A stretch of DNA of 11,139 nucleotides from Lentisphaerota bacterium. GTDB lineage: Bacteria; Verrucomicrobiota; Kiritimatiellia; UBA8416; JAFGIZ01. Below, piece after piece: positions 6,752-11,139 of this stretch. How positions within the stretch are numbered: position 1 is the stretch's first letter; each line of letters opens with the position of its first letter. The notes below the pieces were generated by a model. The model ran no database searches. It was given only the letters and a program-made list of their open reading frames with translations, and was not told the DNA's origin. The stretch covers positions 1-11,139 of the forward strand of contig JAFGIZ010000169.1 of assembly GCA_016929365.1 (NCBI GenBank), read 5' to 3'. The translations under genes were made by a program, and so were the position numbers.

Positions 6752-7051
6752 ATGAAGCTGAGAATGATGTATGTGGTGGGCCTGACGGCCGTGCTGTGCC
6801 TGTCGTGCCGCCGGGAAGATATTCGCACGGCGCGGATCTACGCACCCGACATGACGAATGCGGAGGACGCCGCCTTGATTGAAGCCGAATTGTCCGCGGT
6901 ACCGGGCGTGATGGCGAACAAGCTGGAAATCGACCTGGCCGAACACACGATCACGGTGCCGTACGACAGCATACGGCTTTCCCTGAAGAACATCGAATTT
7001 GTCGTGGCGGAGTCGGGGTTTACGGCCAACGACGTGCCGGCCAAGCGTTAA
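6752..7051 (+). CDS. Predicted lipoprotein with HMA-like (heavy-metal-associated) fold lacking metal cysteines
   Basis: A 99-aa protein with a short basic N-terminus, a hydrophobic segment (residues 6-18) and Cys19 in CLSC, which reads as a lipoprotein signal. Cysteine at -3 is atypical for a lipobox. After the signal the remaining residues resemble one HMA domain of the CopZ/MerP type: strand RIYAPDM (28-34), helix with AELSAVPGV (45-53), strands KLEIDLAEHTITVPYDS (57-73), helix around LKNIEFVVAESGF (78-90). The GMxCxxC metal site is replaced by DMTNAED, so copper or mercury binding by the usual cysteines is not possible. The start is uncertain: ATG at 6740 gives four more residues, and no strong Shine-Dalgarno precedes either. 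The upstream open frame to 6629 overlaps the ilvD promoter and is unlikely. It ends 8 bp before xerD, so the two are probably cotranscribed. The function is unknown. Confidence 0.75.
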   Translation: MKLRMMYVVGLTAVLCLSCRREDIRTARIYAPDMTNAEDAALIEAELSAVPGVMANKLEIDLAEHTITVPYDSIRLSLKNIEFVVAESGFTANDVPAKR

Positions 7052-7059
7052 GGCGTTCC

Positions 7060-7953
7060 ATGAACGCGTTGGTGGGGCAGTTTCTCGATTACGTGTCCCT
7101 GGAGCGCGGGCTGAGCGGCAATACGCGGGAGGCCTATCGCGCCGACCTGGAAAGCTTCGCGGGCTACCTCGCCGCGCACGGGCTGTCGTCGTTCAACGCC
7201 GTCACGCGAACCCATATCCTGGATTACCTGACCCGCGAGAAGGACCGCGGGTTGAGCGTTCGGTCGCTCTCGCGCCGTCTCGTGGCGGTGCGCGTTTTTT
7301 TCCGCTACCTCCAGCAGGAAGGGCTGCTGGATACGGACGCCACGGAGGCGATGGACTCCCCGCGCCTGTGGAAAACGCTGCCCGGCTGGCTTTCACTGCG
7401 CGAAGTCGAACGCCTGCTCGCGGCCCCGGCCGGCGACGGGCGGCTGGCGGTGCGGGATCGCGCCGTCCTGGAGTTGATGTACGCCAGCGGTCTGCGGGTC
7501 AGCGAGGCGGCGGATCTGCGCCTGAACGACATCCATTTTGAGGACGGTTATCTGCGGGCGCGGGGGAAGGGGCAGCGGGTGCGGGTGGTGCCGTTCGGGA
7601 GCCGGGCGGCGGGCGCCCTGCGGCGTTACGTGGAAGAGGCGCGTCCGGCGTTTCTGCGCCCCGGCCGGCCGGCAAGCGCCAGCCTCTTCCTTACGTATCG
7701 CGGCAAGCCGTTTTCGCGCCAGGGGTTGTGGAAGCTCGTGAAAGGCTATGCGCGCCGTGCGGGCATCGAGAAGCCGGTTTCGCCGCATACGCTGCGGCAT
7801 TCCTTTGCGAGCCATTTACTGGCAAACGGAGCGCCCCTGCGCGTGATCCAGGAGATGCTCGGGCACGCGGACATCGCCACAACGCAGATCTATACGCACG
7901 TTGACCAGGGCCGGCTGCGGGCCATTCACGCGCGCTATCACCCGCGCCACTAA
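7060..7953 (+). CDS. xerD: Tyrosine recombinase XerD-like
   Basis: A site-specific tyrosine recombinase of 297 aa, the standard Xer length. With XerC it resolves chromosome dimers at dif under FtsK control. The N-terminal SAM-like core-binding domain covers residues about 1-100. The catalytic domain has all expected residues: Arg146 in SGLRVSE, Lys170 in ARGKGQR, His243 and Arg246 in SPHTLRHSFASHL, His269 in LGHADIATTQIYTHV, and nucleophile Tyr278. The start has AAGG seven bases upstream. XerC and XerD are hard to separate by motif alone; the overall sequence looks closer to XerD. Its placement between a small lipoprotein and rnc, with no integrase-associated cargo, att repeats or excisionase, supports a housekeeping role rather than an integrase. 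A dif site was not found in the window. Confidence 0.92.
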   Translation: MNALVGQFLDYVSLERGLSGNTREAYRADLESFAGYLAAHGLSSFNAVTRTHILDYLTREKDRGLSVRSLSRRLVAVRVFFRYLQQEGLLDTDATEAMDSPRLWKTLPGWLSLREVERLLAAPAGDGRLAVRDRAVLELMYASGLRVSEAADLRLNDIHFEDGYLRARGKGQRVRVVPFGSRAAGALRRYVEEARPAFLRPGRPASASLFLTYRGKPFSRQGLWKLVKGYARRAGIEKPVSPHTLRHSFASHLLANGAPLRVIQEMLGHADIATTQIYTHVDQGRLRAIHARYHPRH

Positions 7954-7978
7954 TTCGATTGATCTGGGTGCCGTTGCT

Positions 7979-7994
7979 CCGGTATACGTACCGG
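7979..7994 (+). promoter_or_regulatory. UACG-tetraloop hairpin in the rnc leader
   Basis: CCGGTA-TACG-TACCGG forms a perfect six-pair stem with a UACG (UNCG-class) tetraloop, in the 61-bp gap between xerD and rnc and 20 bases before the rnc start. An outer CCGT (7971-7974)/ACGG (8000-8003) pairing could extend it and cover part of the rnc Shine-Dalgarno. In E. coli, RNase III controls its own mRNA by cutting a leader hairpin; this stem is shorter than usual RNase III substrates, so that parallel is only suggestive. Confidence 0.45.
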
Positions 7995-8014
7995 TCGACA
8001 CGGGAGAACATGTC

Positions 8015-8764
8015 ATGCCCATAGGTAGAAAAAATCCCTACAAGGTCCTGGAGCGGGCCCTGGGGTATCGTTTCCGGAAGCGCGAACTGCTGGAACGCGC
8101 CCTGATGCACCGTTCGTACCGATTCGAGAATCCGGAGATAACCAACGACAACCAGCGGCTGGAATTCCTCGGCGATGCCGTACTGGGTTTTGTGACCGCG
8201 GCGTATCTTTTTGACCAGCACGAGGACCGGGACGAGGGGTTCCTCACCGCGCTGCGCAGCCAGACGACGAGCGGCAAGGCGCTGGCGGAGATCGCGGGGC
8301 GTATTGCGATGGGCGAATACCTCAAGATCGGCAAGGGGGAACATAAGTCCGGCGGACGCCAGCGAGCCTCGAACCTCGCGGATGCCCTGGAAGCGGTGCT
8401 GGGCGCCGCGTATTTGGATGGGGGCGTAAAGGCGATTGAAAAGATTTTTAAACGCGTTTTCGTGCCCGAAATCGACAATCTAAGCGGTAATGTGTGGGAC
8501 GGGAATCCCAAGGGCGAGCTGCAGGAATACGCGCAGCGCCGCTGGAAGAAGAGCCCTCAATACCGTGTCGCGCGCCGGGAGGGTTCGGCTCACAACGGGA
8601 CGTTCGTGGTGGAGGTGCATTTGCCGGAGAAGCACCGGATCACGGGGCGGGGACCGAACAAGCAGGACGCCGAGGCCAATGCCGCGGCGAATGCCTTGAA
8701 ACGCCTGAAGCGCAATAAGTCGTCGTCGCGCCGCCGGTCGCGCCGGCGCCGCCGCACGACTTGA
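8015..8764 (+). CDS. rnc: Ribonuclease III
   Basis: A double-strand-specific endoribonuclease that processes rRNA precursors and structured mRNAs. From ATG 8015 it is 249 aa. The catalytic domain has the signature NQRLEFLGDAVL (residues 46-57) with metal ligands Glu50 and Asp54, and the second pair Asp123 and Glu126 in LADALEAVLG. KSGGRQRASN (111-120) is also typical. A dsRNA-binding domain spans about 165-232, including LQEYAQ and GRGPNKQDAEANAAANAL. In the signature, glutamine replaces the glutamate seen in E. coli (Glu38); the family signature allows this. The last 17 residues are almost all Arg/Ser/Lys, a basic tail that could add RNA affinity. GGGAG lies eight bases before the chosen start. 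The frame is open 38 codons further upstream, but that part overlaps the end of xerD and shows no family similarity. Probably cotranscribed with xerD. Confidence 0.96.
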   Translation: MPIGRKNPYKVLERALGYRFRKRELLERALMHRSYRFENPEITNDNQRLEFLGDAVLGFVTAAYLFDQHEDRDEGFLTALRSQTTSGKALAEIAGRIAMGEYLKIGKGEHKSGGRQRASNLADALEAVLGAAYLDGGVKAIEKIFKRVFVPEIDNLSGNVWDGNPKGELQEYAQRRWKKSPQYRVARREGSAHNGTFVVEVHLPEKHRITGRGPNKQDAEANAAANALKRLKRNKSSSRRRSRRRRRTT

Positions 8765-8789
8765 TTTCCGGAGGGGGCGGTGGTATGGT
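8761..8789 (+). promoter_or_regulatory. Possible promoter of tRNA-Lys
   Basis: TTGATT (8761-8766) and TATGGT (8784-8789) are spaced by 17 bp, each matching sigma70 consensus at four of six positions. The -35 box overlaps the rnc stop codon. Predicted initiation near 8796 leaves a tRNA 5' leader of about 54 bases. It is the only reasonable promoter-like pair I see between rnc and the tRNA. Confidence 0.35.
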
Positions 8790-8806
8790 GCTTACGTTCC
8801 CTCCGG
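8768..8806 (+). repeat. Inverted repeat directly after rnc
   Basis: CCGGAGGG (8768-8775) pairs perfectly with CCCTCCGG (8799-8806) across a 23-base loop, three bases after the rnc stop. No T-run follows, so an intrinsic terminator is doubtful. It overlaps the putative tRNA promoter. It may end or protect the rnc mRNA, or be chance symmetry in GC-rich DNA. Confidence 0.3.
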
Positions 8807-8849
8807 GCGGAAGGGTATCCGTACACGGCAGGCGCAAGCGCGTCAACGT

Positions 8850-8922
8850 GGGCCGTTAGCTCAGTCGGCAGAGCAGTACACTTTTAATGTACGGGTCGCC
8901 GGTTCGATTCCGGCACGGCCCA
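8850..8922 (+). tRNA. tRNA-Lys (anticodon TTT)
   Basis: A complete 73-base cloverleaf. The acceptor stem is GGGCCGT (8850-8856) with ACGGCCC (8915-8921), discriminator A at 8922. The D stem is GCTC/GAGC (8859-8862, 8871-8874). The anticodon stem is GTACA/TGTAC (8876-8880, 8888-8892) around loop CTTTTAA, with anticodon TTT at 8883-8885. The variable loop is GGGTC, and the T stem GCCGG/CCGGC encloses TTCGATT. TTT decodes AAA and AAG lysine codons. The 3' CCA is not encoded (CCC follows the discriminator base), so it must be added after transcription. All stems are perfectly paired. There are only 34 bases to the next gene on the same strand. Confidence 0.98.
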
Positions 8923-8956
8923 CCCGTCCTGCGAGCAGGATCATGAGGGGTCAGCC

Positions 8957-9889
8957 ATGAAGGGTTGCATGCGCCGCTGGCGCCGCACCGTCCGCCGCCC
9001 GGCGGAGTGGCTGCTGCTGGGCCTGGGTTGTGCGGTGATTCCCTGGCTGCCGCGCCGCGGGGTAACGGCGCTGGCGCGCTGGAGCGGCGGGGCGGCTTTT
9101 CGACTGGCCCCGCGGTTGCGGCGCGTGGCACTGGCCAATTTGGACGTGGCCTTCGGAGCGCGCCTTGGGGCGGACGAGAAAGTGCGCCTGGCGCGGGCTT
9201 CTTTTGTAACCTTCGCCCGGACCCTTCTGGATGTGTTCTGGTTTGCGTTCCGAACGGCATCGCGCCTGGAGCGGTACGTTGGTATCGATCCGTCTTTTGA
9301 GCCCTATTTCGAGGGCGGGGCGATCATTGTAGTGACGGGGCATATCGGCAACTGGGAGGTGATGGGGCAGGCCGCGGCCTTGCGCGGCAAGCCGAGTCTG
9401 AGCGTTGCCGCACCGGTCAAGAACAGGGCGGCGGACTGGCTGCTGACCCGGGCGCGGCGCTCTACGGGCCAGCGCATCGTGCCGCGGCGCGGGGCCTTGC
9501 GGGCGTTGCTGAGGGCGCTGCAGGAGGGGCAGGGCGTCGCGCTGCTGATCGACCAGAACGTGGAACCGCGCAAGGGCGGTGTCTTTGTTGACTTCTTCGG
9601 CCTTCCGGCGCCCGTGACCAAGGCCCCGGCGGCCTTGGCACGCCGTACCGGCGCCCCGTTGCTGTTTGCCTGGTGTCTGCCGTCGGGGCCGGGGTATCGT
9701 ATTTTTGCCCTGCCGCTCGAACCGCCGCCCGCGTCCGGAACGGCCGACCGAACACATGTCCAGAAACTGGCCGCCATGCTCGAAACCGTGGTGCGAAAGC
9801 ATCCCGGGGACTGGCTCTGGATGTACAAGCGGTGGAAGCACGGCGGCCCGGGTGCGGACCGGACGCGTTACCCCTTCTATGCGGAATGA
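8957..9889 (+). CDS. Lysophospholipid/lipid A acyltransferase, LpxL/HtrB family
   Basis: Inner-membrane acyltransferase of the LpxL/LpxM family, which adds secondary acyl chains to lipid A using acyl-ACP; it implies an outer membrane with lipopolysaccharide. The protein is 310 aa, the usual family length. A basic N-terminus precedes a hydrophobic anchor (residues about 18-30). The catalytic HX4E motif is at His129-Glu134 in TGHIGNWE. LIDQNVEPRKGG and the following FFGLPAPVTKAPAALARRTGAPLL region are characteristic, as is the C-terminal PGDWLWMYKRWK. GAGGGG lies seven bases before the ATG. It follows tRNA-Lys by 34 bases and precedes mtnP by 79 bases. The exact acceptor and chain length cannot be read from the sequence, so no lpx symbol is assigned. 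Confidence 0.92.
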   Translation: MKGCMRRWRRTVRRPAEWLLLGLGCAVIPWLPRRGVTALARWSGGAAFRLAPRLRRVALANLDVAFGARLGADEKVRLARASFVTFARTLLDVFWFAFRTASRLERYVGIDPSFEPYFEGGAIIVVTGHIGNWEVMGQAAALRGKPSLSVAAPVKNRAADWLLTRARRSTGQRIVPRRGALRALLRALQEGQGVALLIDQNVEPRKGGVFVDFFGLPAPVTKAPAALARRTGAPLLFAWCLPSGPGYRIFALPLEPPPASGTADRTHVQKLAAMLETVVRKHPGDWLWMYKRWKHGGPGADRTRYPFYAE

Positions 9890-9896
9890 GCCGGCC

Positions 9897-9926
9897 TTGA
9901 CAGGGAGGGGGCGGGTGGCCGATGCT
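9897..9926 (+). promoter_or_regulatory. Possible promoter of mtnP-comF
   Basis: A perfect TTGACA (9897-9902) is followed after 18 bp by GATGCT (9921-9926), which matches TATAAT at three positions. It lies in the 79-bp gap after the acyltransferase gene, about 43 bases before the mtnP start. The weak -10 box keeps this a tentative call. Confidence 0.3.
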
Positions 9927-9968
9927 TCGAAATCGAGAACATAACCGCGGAAAACAAGGAGCGCGTGT

Positions 9969-10844
9969 ATGAAGCTGGGGCTTATCGGCGGCAGCGGCCT
10001 TTATGATTGGGACGCGCTGGAGCAGGTCCGGGAACAAGAGGTGGATACGCCCTTCGGACGCCCGTCCGACATGATCGTGTGCGGCCGCCTGGGAGGGCGG
10101 GATGTGTGCTTTCTTCCGCGCCACGGGAAGGGCCATCGTCTTATGCCCTCGGAAATCAATCACCGGGCCAATATCTTTGCGCTGAAACTGCTCGGTGCGG
10201 ATGCCGTCATATCGATCAGCGCGGTGGGCAGCCTGAAAGAAGCGCTGCGTCCGCGGGACATTGTGCTGCCGGACCAATATTTCGACCGTACGAAGACGCC
10301 GGCCTCACACACGTTCTTCGGGAACGGGATCGTGGCGCATATTGCTTTCGGCGAGCCGGCCTGTCCGGTGCTGCGGCAGGTTCTGGCCGAGGCCGCCCGG
10401 GAGACGGTGGCCGCACGGCAGGACTGTAGTGTGCGCGTCAACGAGGGGGGCACCTATGTCAACATGGAAGGGCCCGCCTTCTCGACAAAGGCCGAGTCGT
10501 TGACGTACCGCAAGCTGGGCTTCGACGTGATCGGCATGACGAGCCTGGCGGAGGCCAAGCTCTGCCGCGAGGCGGAACTGTGCTACCAGGCGCTGGCGAT
10601 GGTGACGGATTACGACTGCTGGCACGAGAGCGAGGCGGCCGTGACGGTGGAGCAGGTGATCGCGCACCTGGAGGCCAATACCGCGCTGGCCCGGGACATC
10701 CTGCTGCGCGCGGCGGTGCGGATTCCCGAAAAGCGCTCGTGCGGGTGCGGGGCCGCCTTGCGGCATGCCGTGCTGACGGCGCCCGATGCAATTCCCGGGG
10801 ACCGTAAACGGGCTCTGGCGCCCCTTATCGGCCGCTATTTCTGA
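9969..10844 (+). CDS. mtnP: S-methyl-5'-thioadenosine phosphorylase
   Basis: Cytosolic phosphorylase that splits methylthioadenosine, the by-product of polyamine synthesis and some other SAM-dependent reactions, into adenine and methylthioribose-1-phosphate, feeding adenine and methionine salvage. The 291-aa protein is of normal length for the trimeric MTAP/PNP family. GGSGLYD (residues 7-13) and PRHGKGH (50-56) form the phosphate/ribose site. NMEGPAFSTKAES (166-178) and IGMTSLAEAKLCREAE (188-203) follow. TDYDCWHE (213-220) carries the two aspartates (Asp214, Asp216) that mark 6-aminopurine preference, distinguishing MTAP from guanosine-preferring PNP, which has Asn. The ribosome site AAGGAG is seven bases before the ATG. 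Its stop overlaps the next start (TGATG). A phosphorylase acting mainly on adenosine cannot be excluded. The next methionine-salvage gene, mtnA, is not in the window. Confidence 0.93.
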   Translation: MKLGLIGGSGLYDWDALEQVREQEVDTPFGRPSDMIVCGRLGGRDVCFLPRHGKGHRLMPSEINHRANIFALKLLGADAVISISAVGSLKEALRPRDIVLPDQYFDRTKTPASHTFFGNGIVAHIAFGEPACPVLRQVLAEAARETVAARQDCSVRVNEGGTYVNMEGPAFSTKAESLTYRKLGFDVIGMTSLAEAKLCREAELCYQALAMVTDYDCWHESEAAVTVEQVIAHLEANTALARDILLRAAVRIPEKRSCGCGAALRHAVLTAPDAIPGDRKRALAPLIGRYF

Positions 10845-11139
10845 TGGACGTCTGGCGGAACCTTCTGGACCTGGTTTATCCGCGGAATTGTGTGGTGTGC
10901 GGCCGGACCGTCGGGCGGGGAGGTCACACCCTGTGCTGGAACTGCCTGGCGGAAGCCTTCTTCATCCGGCCGCCGCTCTGCGCCGTGTGCGGAAATCCGG
11001 CGGAGGGGCGCATCGATAAGGCGTATACCTGCGCGACTTGCGCGCGGCGACCGCCGCGTTTTGAAGCCGCGCGTTCGGCAGTGCGTTTCCGGACTTCCCT
11101 GCGCAAGGCGTTGCATGCCTTCAAGTACGGGCACGCGAC
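10844..11139 (+). CDS. ComF-family phosphoribosyltransferase, N-terminal 98 codons (partial at window edge)
   Basis: The ATG at 10844 overlaps the mtnP stop by one base (TGATG), so translation is probably coupled. The frame is open to the window end (98 codons plus two bases). The N-terminus has the ComF double zinc ribbon: four CxxC pairs at C16/C19, C31/C34, C46/C49 and C63/C66, with the opening LLDLVYPRNCVVCG (7-20) typical of the family. The beginning of the phosphoribosyltransferase domain follows (LRKALHAFKYGHA, 86-98). The PRPP-binding loop lies beyond the edge. ComF proteins act in DNA uptake during natural transformation in Bacillus and Haemophilus (ComFC/ComF), but homologues are widespread in species not known to be competent, so a competence role is not shown here. 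There is no clear separate ribosome site. Confidence 0.9.
   Translation, partial: MDVWRNLLDLVYPRNCVVCGRTVGRGGHTLCWNCLAEAFFIRPPLCAVCGNPAEGRIDKAYTCATCARRPPRFEAARSAVRFRTSLRKALHAFKYGHA

Noticed and set aside
7060..8922. xerD near a tRNA gene as a sign of an integrated element
   Set aside because: The recombinase has housekeeping Xer length and motifs, points towards rnc, and there is no tRNA 3' duplication, excisionase or cargo. The tRNA copy is complete with no visible direct repeat of its end.
1..11139. CRISPR arrays, insertion sequences, toxin-antitoxin or defence genes
   Set aside because: No regular repeats, transposase motifs, terminal inverted repeats or known defence domains were seen on either strand.

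Overview
The window is GC-rich and gene-dense DNA from a Gram-negative bacterium. An LpxL/HtrB-type lipid A acyltransferase, a lipoprotein, XerD and RNase III all point to a bacterium with an outer membrane. Two divergent uroporphyrinogen-decarboxylase-superfamily (URO-D/MtaA-like) proteins beside a DNA topoisomerase VI B subunit suggest the PVC group (Kiritimatiellota, Lentisphaerota or Verrucomicrobiota relatives). That placement is inference; there is no rRNA or marker tree here.

Layout: genes left of about 6.63 kb lie on the minus strand, and genes right of about 6.75 kb lie on the plus strand. They diverge from a 121-bp region that carries a perfect TTGACA box for the leftward ilvD unit. 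Leftward from there come ilvD (dihydroxy-acid dehydratase, branched-chain amino acids) and, 8 bp later, mtaB (tRNA methylthiotransferase). A hairpin and a gap of about 216 bp follow, then two URO-D-superfamily genes in tandem. Last, after 107 bp, comes the N-terminal 392 codons of DNA topoisomerase VI subunit B, cut by the left window edge. This topoisomerase gene is easy to miss because it has no stop codon in the window and a 401-codon antisense frame lies over it.

Rightward come a 99-aa predicted lipoprotein with an HMA-like fold but no metal-binding cysteines, xerD and rnc, all closely spaced. Then come tRNA-Lys(TTT), an lpxL-type acyltransferase, mtnP (methylthioadenosine phosphorylase) and the first 98 codons of a ComF-family phosphoribosyltransferase, which overlaps the mtnP stop. 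Most right-hand genes are housekeeping.

I see no mobile element, CRISPR array, phage gene or defence system. The parts most worth a second look are the bacterial topoisomerase VI beside the paired URO-D paralogs, the cysteine-less HMA-like lipoprotein, and small structured leader or intergenic elements, especially the UACG hairpin ahead of rnc. Many long open frames on the opposite strand are GC-driven shadows and were left out.
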